Below, piece after piece: positions 17,054-26,751 of a stretch of 64,000 nucleotides of DNA. The first letter of the stretch is position 1, and every line of letters starts with the position of its first letter. The notes beneath the pieces are model-generated. The model was given only the letters and a program-made list of their open reading frames with translations. It was not told the DNA's origin and did not search any database. A program made the translations under genes and the position numbers. This stretch comes from Christiangramia aestuarii (GTDB lineage: Bacteria > Bacteroidota > Bacteroidia > Flavobacteriales > Flavobacteriaceae): the NCBI RefSeq assembly GCF_009735585.1, contig NZ_VJVW01000002.1:372001-436000 (forward strand). The letters are read 5' to 3'.

Positions 17054-17443
17054 TTAGTTTAGAGCACCAAGTTTTCTTAACTCATTTCTTAGGGATTCAA
17101 AATCGATTGGTTTGGTAAAAAATTCCTTGGCTCCAGAATTTATAGCCTTGTTATAATTCTCTGAATCACCATAAGCCGAGATCATGCTTACCGGGATCTT
17201 AGGGAATTGTTTTTTTATTTTTTCAAGAAGCTCCAGGCCCGTCATTCCAGGCATATTAATATCAGAAAAAACATAAACCACTTCTGGCGGATCTTTTCTT
17301 TTAAGGATCTCCAATGCTTCCTTACCCGAAAATGCAAATTCTATTTCCAGGTCCTCATTCTTTATCTCTTTTCTGAACTTCTGCCGGAAAAGATCTTCTA
17401 CATCTTTTTCATCATCTACAATTAGTATTTTCATTGTCTTCAT
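17054..17443 (-). CDS. Single-domain response regulator (receiver only)
   Basis: A 129-residue CheY-like receiver with VDDEKD at the start, the phosphoacceptor in FSDINMPGMTG, Ser in ISAYGD and Lys in TKPID. No output domain follows, so it may pass phosphate between proteins or bind a target directly. It resembles the receiver of the cyclase gene just downstream (shared FRKEI/FRKKI, DINMPxM and SAYGD segments), suggesting duplication. It overlaps the upstream kinase gene by 4 bp, which indicates translational coupling. Confidence 0.92.
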   Translation of the reverse strand: MKTMKILIVDDEKDVEDLFRQKFRKEIKNEDLEIEFAFSGKEALEILKRKDPPEVVYVFSDINMPGMTGLELLEKIKKQFPKIPVSMISAYGDSENYNKAINSGAKEFFTKPIDFESLRNELRKLGALN

Positions 17444-18759
17444 TTCTTTAATTGAACAATAAACCTGGAATAGGTTTTATTATCTGTTTTAGATTCTACT
17501 TTTAATTCTCCCCCGTGAGCCTTAATGATGTCATTGGTAATAGACAGCCCTAGTCCGGTTCCCTCTGTTCCCTTTTTTGTGGTAAAAAAAGGCTGAAGGA
17601 TCTTAGATCTATATTCGTCAGATATACCCGGGCCATTATCTTCAATTTCAAGCATTATTTTATCATTCTCGCGATAGGTTCGGATGCTAAGTTTTGGTGA
17701 ATATTCACATTCAGCTTTAGTCATATTGAGCTTTTCATGCATGGCATCGAAGGCATTATTACATAGATTCAAGATGACCCTGCTAAAGTCTTCATGGATA
17801 ACAGGAACCTTATCGATCTCTTCATCCAGATGATAATCTATACTCACATTTATTGGTTTTTTACCGGCTCTCATTCCATGAAAAGCCAGGTTAACATACT
17901 CCTTTATAAGCCCATTGAAATCTACTTTTTCAGCTTTACCATTGCCACCACGACTATGTTGCAGCATGGATTTTACAATACTATCTGCTCTTGAACCATG
18001 CTGCTTTATCTTCTCCAGGTTAGACTTTACATCTTCAAGGATTTCCCTGGCCTCGCTAAGGGCAGCTGAGCTCTCTAATTTATTCAGTTCTTCAAAGGTT
18101 TCATCGATAAGTTCCACATTCAGGTCTGAAAAATTATTAACGAAATTGAGCGGATTTTTGATCTCATGAGCGATTCCTGCAGTTAATTCCCCGAGGCTGG
18201 CCATTTTTTCTGAATGGATTAGTTGTTCCTGGGTAGCCTTTAAACGGTTTAAGGATTCTTCGAGCTGGGAAGTTCTTTTCTTAACTTCCTCTTTTAATTC
18301 TTCATTTTTCATTTTAAGATGCTCAATTCCAAAAGTATCTACTTCGCTATCCACAAATTCAGGTTTGGAGCCATGGAAATGGACAAGCAACCACTTCCCT
18401 CCCGAGTACTCGTAAACAGCTGTATACCTCATATACATTTCGATCTTCTCCCCATTAGCTATGGGAGAGAAAAATTTCACATCATCACAGAGAACCGCCA
18501 CCGTATCCTTAGCCAGCATCCTGTATGAAAAAGGCTCTGAATTCCATTCCAAACGGTAATTCTCCAGTTGATTCCGAGTATTTTCCAGGATCCAGAGGTA
18601 ATCTTTCTTCGAGAGGATCTTTTCATCCCAGGTTGTTCCAAAACCACTTATTTCCTCATCGATAAATTTAACGGCCTCCTTCTCAGATAATTTACCGGAA
18701 AAGATTATCTCGAAAATTCGTTGATGAGTTTGATGAAGTAAATCTTTCTTTGTATCCAT
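17440..18759 (-). CDS. Histidine kinase with N-terminal NTF2/SnoaL-like domain
   Basis: A 439-residue soluble kinase without membrane segments. Residues 1-130 look like an NTF2/SnoaL-like (DUF4440-type) domain, ending in YSGGKWLLVHFHGS, which often binds a small ligand. A coiled coil (about 140-180) leads to the dimerisation/phosphoacceptor domain SEKMASLGELTAGIAHEIKNPL with the phosphorylated His at about 195, then an ATPase domain with the N box (NLCNNAFDA), G1 (DNGPGIS) and G2 (GTGLGLSI). It is the third kinase in the operon and overlaps the receiver gene by 4 bp. Its transmitter is very similar to those of the two upstream kinases. Confidence 0.9.
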   Translation of the reverse strand: MDTKKDLLHQTHQRIFEIIFSGKLSEKEAVKFIDEEISGFGTTWDEKILSKKDYLWILENTRNQLENYRLEWNSEPFSYRMLAKDTVAVLCDDVKFFSPIANGEKIEMYMRYTAVYEYSGGKWLLVHFHGSKPEFVDSEVDTFGIEHLKMKNEELKEEVKKRTSQLEESLNRLKATQEQLIHSEKMASLGELTAGIAHEIKNPLNFVNNFSDLNVELIDETFEELNKLESSAALSEAREILEDVKSNLEKIKQHGSRADSIVKSMLQHSRGGNGKAEKVDFNGLIKEYVNLAFHGMRAGKKPINVSIDYHLDEEIDKVPVIHEDFSRVILNLCNNAFDAMHEKLNMTKAECEYSPKLSIRTYRENDKIMLEIEDNGPGISDEYRSKILQPFFTTKKGTEGTGLGLSITNDIIKAHGGELKVESKTDNKTYSRFIVQLKK

Positions 18760-18774
18760 CTTAAATTCAGAATG

Positions 18775-21264
18775 TTAAACAGGTAATAAGATAGTAAATA
18801 TTGTTCCTTCTCCCTCTTTGGTATCTATTTTTAATTCCCCGCCATGCACCTGAATGATCTCATAACTCAGGTAAAGTCCAAGCCCTGTACCCTGCCCGCT
18901 GGGCTTGGTAGTAAAAAATGGCTGAAATACCTTATCCAGGATATTCTGGGAAATTCCAATGCCATTATCCTTTACCTGTATACAAACCTGATCGAGCTTT
19001 TTCTTAGTTAGAATTTCGACTTTAGGTACATATTCAGGATCGCTGGTTTGGCATTTTTTCTGTTGCACGGCATAAAAGGCATTAGTGAGTAAGTTCAGGA
19101 TCACCCTTCCAATCTCCTGCGCCATGACATTGATCTTCCCCAACCCAGGATCAAAATCCTTTTCCAGATGAGCATTAAAAGATTTGTCCTTTGCGCGCAA
19201 TCCATGATACGCTAAACGCAGATATTCATCACACAGAACATTTATATCTGTAGGTTCTTTTTCAGAATTTTCTTTTCTGCTATGCTGCAGCATCCCTTTT
19301 ACAATTGCATCTGCACGCTTACCATGATGATTTATTTTATAAAGGTTGTTTCTGATATCATTTAAAATCACTCTCACCTCATCATAGTTTCCTTTATCAA
19401 TTTCTTCAGCTAATTCATCTAGCAACTCATTATTTACTTCGGAAAAATTATTCACAAAATTCAACGGATTCTGGATCTCATGGGCAATTCCAGCGGTAAG
19501 CTCTCCCAGACTTGCCATCTTTTCAGACTGGATGAGTTGAGATTGGGTAGCCTTAAGCTGATCTAAAGTTTGCTCTATCTTCCTTTTTTGTCTTTTTAAC
19601 TGAGCATTAGCCTTTTGCTTGTTCTTATTGTTGCGGTATAAAATTATGGCAAGGACAACCACTGAGATCAAGACAATTAATACACTTATAATAAGCCAGC
19701 GCTGAAAAATACTTTCCTTTTCTTTTTCTAATTTTTCTCTTTCTAAAAGATTTATGGTCTTTTCGCTTTCATCTAGAATAGAGCGAATCTCAGCATCGGC
19801 AATCCTGTTTATTTCTTCAGATTTTTCTTTCTCTGACCTTAATAACTGATAGTCTTTTAAATACTGATAAGCCATTGCGGGATTACCAAGCTCCTCGTGG
19901 ATCTGGGATAAAAGAAGAGTAGCCTTTTCAGTAGCCTGGGCGTTACTATCCAGATTCAGGGATTGGGTGGCATATTGTAAAGCCTGGTCATAATTTTCGA
20001 TTTGAAAATTACATTCTGCCAGGTATAAATTCATAAATGCAAGAGCCCACTCAACTCCCTCTATTTTACTGAAACCCTGTTCAGCTTTCTGAAAGTAGGG
20101 TATAGCTTCCTTGTATTTCCCCTGGCTTTTTAATATCTGGCCCTGGGCGTCGTTATATCTTGCAACGGCCCAGTCTTTACTTCTTACGGTATCTTTGAGA
20201 GAAAGCTGCATATATTTTTTAGCCTCCTCATATTTTTCTATCGCAATAAGGGGAAATACAATGGTCCCATAGGCTATACGTAATCGTAAGGAATCCTTTT
20301 CCTTTTCTAATTCTTCAATTGCAATGCGATAGTTATCTGAAGCCCTGCTGTCCATACCATAATTTTCATAAGCTATAGCCAGGTTATATTGATCTATTAT
20401 CCTTAATTCCCGATCTTCGACGGGATCTAATAACTCCAGGGTTTTAAGATAATATTCAATCGCAAGTGACCACCTGCCCTGCATCCTGTAACCATTTGCC
20501 ATAGCGCTATGAATAAGTGCCAGATTATTTTTATCCTGTTCTGCAGACATTAAATTGATCAATTCCAGCTCTATTTTTTTGGCCTCTTCTTCCTTTTCTA
20601 AATAGACCAGGGTTCCCATTTTAATGGTCGATAAATGAAATGCAGGATAGATCTCACCTATTTCTGAGAATAAGTTTATAGCTTCTGTTAGCTTCGTTAA
20701 TGCTGTTTCCGGGCTCTCGAGGCGATAATAGGTTCCGGCGATAGCGTATAAAAGATTCGCCTGTATCTCTTTGTTATTTGATAATTCATCCCTTGCGAGT
20801 GTCTTATTAAATTGATCCTGAAACAGTTCTACATCTAAATTTGAATCAGCCCTCAGTACATCTGTAAAATTGCTATTATCATCACGCTCTTCCTCTAAGT
20901 AATTGGAAATCTGCTGAGCCTTTTTTCTATAATAAATACTAATGGGATTGTCACGATCATAATAGAAAGAGGATAAGGTTAAATAGTACATGGCTTCCCC
21001 TTCAGCATAATCCAATTTATCAGAAAGTATTTTTGCTTCCTGTAGAGCCAGGAAACCATCTTCAAATTCAGGTATTAAAAAACACAAACGCGCAAATTCA
21101 TTCTTTAATCTTATAGTTCTTGTTCCGTCTTCTGAAGATTTATCTATAAGTTGTTTTATGCTATCTTTCTTAAATTTGTAATCCTCTATATCGCTGCTGG
21201 TCTGGCCTAAACTATTTAGACATACCGCTAAGAAAAGGAGACATAATAAGTGATTGATTTTCAT
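18775..21264 (-). CDS. TPR-containing sensor histidine kinase
   Basis: An 829-residue membrane kinase. A signal peptide (hydrophobic LLCLLFLAVCLNSLG, cleavage near residue 20) places the following 500 residues in the periplasm, where at least six tetratricopeptide repeats are visible (for example GKYKEAIPYFQKAEQGF and ENYDQALQYATQSL). One transmembrane helix (about 525-545) is followed by a coiled coil, the H box with His at about 592 (ELTAGIAHEIQNPL), the N box, and the DNGIGIS and GTGLGLYL ATP-lid motifs. TPR sensors of this type are common in Bacteroidota. The gene overlaps the giant kinase gene upstream by 4 bp and is 15 bp from the next kinase, so all three are co-expressed. Confidence 0.93.
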   Translation of the reverse strand: MKINHLLCLLFLAVCLNSLGQTSSDIEDYKFKKDSIKQLIDKSSEDGTRTIRLKNEFARLCFLIPEFEDGFLALQEAKILSDKLDYAEGEAMYYLTLSSFYYDRDNPISIYYRKKAQQISNYLEEERDDNSNFTDVLRADSNLDVELFQDQFNKTLARDELSNNKEIQANLLYAIAGTYYRLESPETALTKLTEAINLFSEIGEIYPAFHLSTIKMGTLVYLEKEEEAKKIELELINLMSAEQDKNNLALIHSAMANGYRMQGRWSLAIEYYLKTLELLDPVEDRELRIIDQYNLAIAYENYGMDSRASDNYRIAIEELEKEKDSLRLRIAYGTIVFPLIAIEKYEEAKKYMQLSLKDTVRSKDWAVARYNDAQGQILKSQGKYKEAIPYFQKAEQGFSKIEGVEWALAFMNLYLAECNFQIENYDQALQYATQSLNLDSNAQATEKATLLLSQIHEELGNPAMAYQYLKDYQLLRSEKEKSEEINRIADAEIRSILDESEKTINLLEREKLEKEKESIFQRWLIISVLIVLISVVVLAIILYRNNKNKQKANAQLKRQKRKIEQTLDQLKATQSQLIQSEKMASLGELTAGIAHEIQNPLNFVNNFSEVNNELLDELAEEIDKGNYDEVRVILNDIRNNLYKINHHGKRADAIVKGMLQHSRKENSEKEPTDINVLCDEYLRLAYHGLRAKDKSFNAHLEKDFDPGLGKINVMAQEIGRVILNLLTNAFYAVQQKKCQTSDPEYVPKVEILTKKKLDQVCIQVKDNGIGISQNILDKVFQPFFTTKPSGQGTGLGLYLSYEIIQVHGGELKIDTKEGEGTIFTILLPV

Positions 21265-24200
21265 CGGTTTGTTTTTATTATGATTGTGAAGGTCGTTCCT
21301 TTACCTTTTTGAGTTTCTACTTCCAAAACACCTCCATGGGCCTTTACAATATCGTAGCTTAGACTAAGTCCCAACCCGGTTCCCTGCCCGGTTGGCTTGG
21401 TGGTGAAAAATGGCTGAAAGATCTTATCCAGGTTCTTTTTAGGGATCCCACAACCGTTATCTTTAACACGAATAAGCACCTGGTTAGCTTCCTTATGAGT
21501 TGAAATGCTGACTTTTGGTTCATATAAGGCATCACTGGAATTGTTTCTTTTCTGCAATACGGCATAGAAGGCGTTGGTAAGCAAATTGAGGATCACCCTG
21601 CCGATCTCCTGAGCCATCACAGGTATATTCCCCAGGCCTGGATCAAAATCTGTTTCCAGACTAGCATTAAATGATTTATCCTTGGCGCGTAAGCCGTGAT
21701 AGGCTAAACGCAGATATTCATCACACAAAATATTAAGATCTGTAGGTTCTATTTCTGAATTACCTTTCCTGCTATGCTGTAGCATCCCTTTTACAATAGC
21801 ATCTGCGCGCTTTCCATGATGGTTTATTTTATTAAGGTTATTCCTGATGTCTTTCAAAATTTCTTTTACCTCTTCCAGATCGCCTTTTTCTATTTCTTCG
21901 GCTATTTCATCGAGCAGTTCGTTACTTACTTCAGAAAAATTATTCACGAAATTCAACGGATTCTGGATCTCGTGGGCTATTCCCGCAGTAAGTTCTCCCA
22001 GGCTGGCCATTTTCTCAGATTGAATTAATTGTTTCTGGGTTTGCTGAAGTTCTGTAAGGGCTTTTTCCGCATTTTCCCTGGCCGCTTTGATTTCCTTAAG
22101 ATCCTGCCTGGCTTTGATGGCATTGGCTTCAGCAACTTTCAGATCTTTAAAACGGATATAGGTAAGGTTAAATACTGCCGCAAAACGCTCCAGCAATTCA
22201 AGGGCATCTTCATCCTGTTCTTCTCCGGAAGCCAAACCAATAAGACCTCCAGAAAAATAGGCCATGTACTGTATCCTCCTTTTTTGTTCAACGCCACCCT
22301 GAAATGGAATTTTCAATTCCTCATTTAGATACTTGAAATAATCCTGCAATTCCCTGCCTTCCATATCTATTATCTGGGAAGTCTTTCCCTGCTTCCAGCC
22401 GTCTAACATCCGGGCGATAGATCTATTTTTTGAAGCTTCTAACTTGAAGTGATTGGCAAGCCTGCTGCCGTCTTCATTGGTTGCCCAGGCGTCTATGGTG
22501 TCCAGGTCACTATCGATAAGGCCTATAAATAACCTATTTGGAGAAATACCCAGTTCCAGTAACTGCTCAAAAACGACCATGGAGGTTTCGGTAAATTCCT
22601 TGCTCCTCTCCATCGCCAGGGTACGGCTTCTCACCTTTTCCAGGGCTGTTTCTACCCTGGCTTCCCTAGCCCGCTCTTCAGCCTTTTGTAAATCGAGGAA
22701 ACGGGTATAAGACTGTTCAAAGACCCGGGCAAATCTTTTAAAGATCTCGTAAGATTCCGGGACAGGTTCATAGGTGATAAAAATGAGATATCCATATTTA
22801 AAAAAAGCAACGTGATCTATCTGGGAGGTAGGGAAAGAAATTCCCTCTGCTTTCATTTGCAATAATTGATCACCAACCCCCGGCAGGGAGCATAAATATT
22901 CGTAATGGGCCGGACACTCGTCCTCACCTATTTCGTTGACCAGCAAGCTTTGGCCTTGCTGTCCAGCTTCATAATATTTAAGAAAAACCCCTTCCCTTGG
23001 TGTTCTGTATTTAGGGAATACACCCTGGCCATTGCTCCCCCATTCCACAGAACCTCTCTCATCGTCATCATAAATATTGAAGGCGCAAAACCAGGTGGAC
23101 ACCCCCAGTTCCTGAACCTGTTTTACCAGTTCCAGAGATAGATCTGCCAGATCTTCGCTCTTTTGCATGCCTATAGATCTGCTACGTATTCTTTCCAGTG
23201 CAGCTTCGACCTGTGCTTCCCTGGCCTGAAGTTCTGCTTTTTTGAGATCCAGGTACCTGATATAAGCCTGTTCAAAGACCTTTGCAAAACGAGGAAGAAT
23301 ATGGGCTTCTTCAAAAACCTGCAAAGCAGAAACCAGTATATATCCATTCTTAAAGGATGCCCCATAGTCAATTTCCCAGGGAGGAGCCCCGGGCATGGGA
23401 GTATCGTTTTCCTCAAGATCTTTAAGTACTTTTTGAGCAGAAGGCAGATTGAAGATATCCTGGAAATGTTTTTCAATAAAATCTTCCGGTATCTCTATAG
23501 AGAATAGTTCTTCTCCCTTTTTCCACTGGTTATACCTGTATTCGTGAATATAGTCCAGGTCTTTTGGAACAATAAAAGGACTCATCATACCGGCCCCTGG
23601 AATACTATGCCATTGCTCTACATGATCTTTATGCTTATCACAGAAAACGATTCCGGTGGCAAATAAATCGCCCCCAAAGTTTCGCAGCTGATTAAACATT
23701 TCGGTGGTGACAGAGCTAAAGTCCTTGCTGTTTTGCATTCCCATAGACCTGCTACGCACTCTCTCCAGTGCCGCTTCAATTTGGGCCTGTTTGGTTTGAG
23801 CTTCGGCATTTTCCAGGTCACGAAATCGGGTATAAGTTTGCTGAAATACCTTACCGAACCTTAGAAGGGTTTTATTTTCTTCTTCAGAAAAGAGCTCACC
23901 TTCAAAGTTCTCTATGTAAAGCCCTACGTCGTCCATTAAAACCGTAGATATGGCAAGCCCTTTACAATTTTGATAATGGCTTTTTGTTTCCTCATCTACC
24001 CCTGGAATAATTTCGAACAACTCCCGATAGAATTTATTTTTTTCTTCAAATGTGTAAAGGTTGCTAAAAAAATTATCCCCGTTCTTTTTAGCCTTTAAGA
24101 AACTGTTCCAGTGCGGAGTATCTATATAGGGAACAGTGACCTCAGCAGGGACTTTGTTTTTATCGGTAAGCCAGATATGCATATCATCGTTCTCCTTGTA

Positions 24201-26555
24201 GTCAATGATAAACCCGGCGTGTTCAATATTAAAATTCAGATGTACCAGCTGATCAAATACGACCTTAATAACCTCTTCCAGTTCAGAACTTTTTTGCATT
24301 CCCATCGTTCGGCTACGCACCCTTTCCAGGGCCGCCTCGATATGAGCCTCCCTGGCCTGATTTTCGGCTTTTTGAAGATCCAGAAAACGGGTGTAAGTAA
24401 GGCTGAAACTTCGGGCAAAGCGTTTACAGATCTCCTCATATTCTGAGGTTAATGGTTCATCGAGGAATACGAACAGGACCCCATCCTTAAAGGGAAAACT
24501 GAAGTGATAGACAATTTCAGATAAAGTCTCCAGATCGATATTCACCGGGTATTCCCTGACTTTGTTTAATCTATCGAAATATTTGAATTTATCCACTCCT
24601 TTTAATTCATAAGAAAAGGCTGCCTCACCTTTTTCCCAGGCCCTCTTCACCCCTACCAGCAAAGGGTGAAGGCTCATATCTAAATTCACTGTGGTAAGCT
24701 TGGCATGATGTCCTTTCTTAGTAGAAGCGGTATATAATTGCATATGTTCAGACTGACTGAGAATACCAATACCACATCTTGTAGATTCAGGAAGTCCCAA
24801 TCCGCGTAATTCCTGAAAGAAAGTGATTACGGTATTTCCTATCTCCTCGGTATTATGCATTGCCATCGTCGCGGCTCTTATTCGCTCCAAAGCCAGGTTA
24901 ATTTCGGCTTCCCTGGCCTGTTTTTCAGCTTTCTGGAGATCGAGAAAACGGGTATAGGTTTGCTCAAATACTTTTCCGAAGCGTTTAAAAATGTCATGAG
25001 CTTCAGGGACTTCCTCATAGGTGATAAAAAGCAAAAATCCTTTATTGAATCTCACCAGGTGATTGAACTGTCGTTTGGGCAGATCTAATCCCGCCTCCTG
25101 AAATTGCTCAAAGGTCTTTTTAAGTTCGGGCAGAGATGTCATATAATCATAATGCTCTACCAGATCTTCACCCTCCTGTCCGTAAACAAAAAAATCCACA
25201 TTTCTAACTATCGCCTCATGCCAGGGAAGCAGACTTTCATGCTCCGTTAAAGGCAGTACGAAAGGTTCCTGCAATTCTCCTTCACTGCTCATAATGCAGG
25301 TACTGGATCGCCTGTCTTCTGAAAGAATATTATATCCCGCACTCCAGGCCGGAATTCCAAGTTTTTCAATTTCCAGAAAAAGAATATTGGCAGCTTCAGG
25401 TAACTCCTTGGAATGCTGCATAAACATCGTTCGACTTCTAACCCGTTCTAAAGCTGTTTCGATCTGGGCTTCTCTGGTTTGAGCTTCCGCTTTTTTAAGA
25501 TCCAGAAAGCGCGTATAGGCCTGTTCAAACACACTGCCGAAACGTTTTAAAACATTGTTCTCATGCTCGGTAAATATCCTGCCATGATGATTAATTATAA
25601 ATATCGAGGTGTTCTTAAAAACGGCACATGAACGGGTATATCCACCTTGGCGTGAAAACACTTCTTTTTTATGCGCCTCATCGGCATTTAAGTATGGAGG
25701 GAATTTAAAAAGGTGTTCAAAAAATTCAATTTTCTCCGCCTGGCTGAATTCTTCTGTGAAAAATCCAGCCCCCTTCTTTATTCCCTTAATAAGATTTTGG
25801 TAGATAGGTTTATCTATAGGGGGCACATGAACTTTCTGGACATAATCTGCCGTACCTCCTGCCCCCCAGCACCAAAGTTCATCCTGTATATCTGAATTTA
25901 TGATGATAAAGGCTCCTCCCGTAATTGGTAGCTCCAGTTTAAGCAGCTCCCGGTGAACCCTTTTAATTACATCTTGAAGCTCTGAGGTATGCTGCATTTC
26001 CAAGGATTTCGCCCTGACTTTTTCCAATGCCATTTCTACCTGAAGTTCCCGAGACTTTTCTTCAAGCTCTTTTGTACGTCTTTGAATGGCCTCTCTCAAT
26101 TGCAGGTTTTCAGAACTAATCTGATCGAAGCCTATGGTCTCTCCTTCTTCTGTCTTTGCATCTGGAAGTGAAAAATGCTGGTAAATAAATTTCCAGCCCT
26201 TATTGGTTTCGTGAAGTGCGTTAGAAAACCTAAATCTGCCGTAATAGGTCCAGTTTCCTTCAGCCATGAACCAGGCATCAAAGAGGTGGGTTAAAAAAAT
26301 AATATCCCCGAATTTTTCTATTGTGGTAATATTATTTCTCAGGTCAGTTTTCCCGGCAAATTGATCGGTGGTTTTTCTAAAAAATTCCGTGGTATCCTTT
26401 CGGTTTAGGAACTCTTCATTGTTGGTAGAACCAATGAAATGGTAATCATCATCAAAATAGGAATCGTAGGTATATATATCACCATTCAAATAACTATCAA
26501 GCCACTTTTGATAAATACTCAGAACCTCATCTTTCTGTTTTTGAGTAATGCTCAT
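21261..26555 (-). CDS. Giant histidine kinase: NTF2-like domain plus seven GAF-like modules
   Basis: A 1764-residue cytoplasmic kinase. Residues 1-135 form an NTF2/SnoaL-like domain (DTFDAWF-type pattern, TYYGRFRFSNA). Seven modules of about 185 residues follow, starting near residues 171, 361, 551, 736, 921, 1112 and 1298. Each begins with a signalling helix of the form AxxExALERVRSRTMxMQ and continues into a GAF-like alpha/beta domain that ends FxRFxxVFxQxYTRFLDL. After a coiled coil (1470-1510) come the phosphoacceptor His at 1528 and an ATPase domain with DNGCGI and GTGLGLSL. There is no membrane segment. It is the first gene of the operon, overlapping the TPR kinase by 4 bp. The ligand or stimulus is unknown. 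The modules share a pattern but are not identical, so each may sense something different. Confidence 0.92.
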   Translation of the reverse strand: MSITQKQKDEVLSIYQKWLDSYLNGDIYTYDSYFDDDYHFIGSTNNEEFLNRKDTTEFFRKTTDQFAGKTDLRNNITTIEKFGDIIFLTHLFDAWFMAEGNWTYYGRFRFSNALHETNKGWKFIYQHFSLPDAKTEEGETIGFDQISSENLQLREAIQRRTKELEEKSRELQVEMALEKVRAKSLEMQHTSELQDVIKRVHRELLKLELPITGGAFIIINSDIQDELWCWGAGGTADYVQKVHVPPIDKPIYQNLIKGIKKGAGFFTEEFSQAEKIEFFEHLFKFPPYLNADEAHKKEVFSRQGGYTRSCAVFKNTSIFIINHHGRIFTEHENNVLKRFGSVFEQAYTRFLDLKKAEAQTREAQIETALERVRSRTMFMQHSKELPEAANILFLEIEKLGIPAWSAGYNILSEDRRSSTCIMSSEGELQEPFVLPLTEHESLLPWHEAIVRNVDFFVYGQEGEDLVEHYDYMTSLPELKKTFEQFQEAGLDLPKRQFNHLVRFNKGFLLFITYEEVPEAHDIFKRFGKVFEQTYTRFLDLQKAEKQAREAEINLALERIRAATMAMHNTEEIGNTVITFFQELRGLGLPESTRCGIGILSQSEHMQLYTASTKKGHHAKLTTVNLDMSLHPLLVGVKRAWEKGEAAFSYELKGVDKFKYFDRLNKVREYPVNIDLETLSEIVYHFSFPFKDGVLFVFLDEPLTSEYEEICKRFARSFSLTYTRFLDLQKAENQAREAHIEAALERVRSRTMGMQKSSELEEVIKVVFDQLVHLNFNIEHAGFIIDYKENDDMHIWLTDKNKVPAEVTVPYIDTPHWNSFLKAKKNGDNFFSNLYTFEEKNKFYRELFEIIPGVDEETKSHYQNCKGLAISTVLMDDVGLYIENFEGELFSEEENKTLLRFGKVFQQTYTRFRDLENAEAQTKQAQIEAALERVRSRSMGMQNSKDFSSVTTEMFNQLRNFGGDLFATGIVFCDKHKDHVEQWHSIPGAGMMSPFIVPKDLDYIHEYRYNQWKKGEELFSIEIPEDFIEKHFQDIFNLPSAQKVLKDLEENDTPMPGAPPWEIDYGASFKNGYILVSALQVFEEAHILPRFAKVFEQAYIRYLDLKKAELQAREAQVEAALERIRSRSIGMQKSEDLADLSLELVKQVQELGVSTWFCAFNIYDDDERGSVEWGSNGQGVFPKYRTPREGVFLKYYEAGQQGQSLLVNEIGEDECPAHYEYLCSLPGVGDQLLQMKAEGISFPTSQIDHVAFFKYGYLIFITYEPVPESYEIFKRFARVFEQSYTRFLDLQKAEERAREARVETALEKVRSRTLAMERSKEFTETSMVVFEQLLELGISPNRLFIGLIDSDLDTIDAWATNEDGSRLANHFKLEASKNRSIARMLDGWKQGKTSQIIDMEGRELQDYFKYLNEELKIPFQGGVEQKRRIQYMAYFSGGLIGLASGEEQDEDALELLERFAAVFNLTYIRFKDLKVAEANAIKARQDLKEIKAARENAEKALTELQQTQKQLIQSEKMASLGELTAGIAHEIQNPLNFVNNFSEVSNELLDEIAEEIEKGDLEEVKEILKDIRNNLNKINHHGKRADAIVKGMLQHSRKGNSEIEPTDLNILCDEYLRLAYHGLRAKDKSFNASLETDFDPGLGNIPVMAQEIGRVILNLLTNAFYAVLQKRNNSSDALYEPKVSISTHKEANQVLIRVKDNGCGIPKKNLDKIFQPFFTTKPTGQGTGLGLSLSYDIVKAHGGVLEVETQKGKGTTFTIIIKTNR

Positions 26556-26701
26556 ATTAAATAAGTTTCTGGATTGAATGGATGATAATTAGTTTCAGTT
26601 ATTAATTCCTTTAGCCGAGAGGAAATAGAACTTTAATAAAACTAGCTGTTATTCAGGGGGGATATCTCACATGTAAGCCTTTATTTCAAATGATTAAAGA
26701 G

Positions 26702-26730
26702 AAAAAATGACAGCCATAGGCTGCCATTTT
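26702..26730 (-). terminator. Terminator after the secreted protein gene at 26752
   Basis: An inverted repeat (aaatg-a-cagcc / ggctg-c-cattt) with a three-base loop, ending in a run of T on the minus strand. It lies 22 bp beyond the stop codon of the gene at 26752-27483 and insulates it from the kinase operon. Confidence 0.75.
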
Positions 26731-26751
26731 CCTTCAAATAATTAAACTAAA

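Noticed and set aside
17915-25895. Many plus-strand frames opposite the kinase genes
   Set aside because: All lie antisense to kinases with complete motifs; they have no domains of their own and differ between the repeated modules in keeping with the antisense of those modules.
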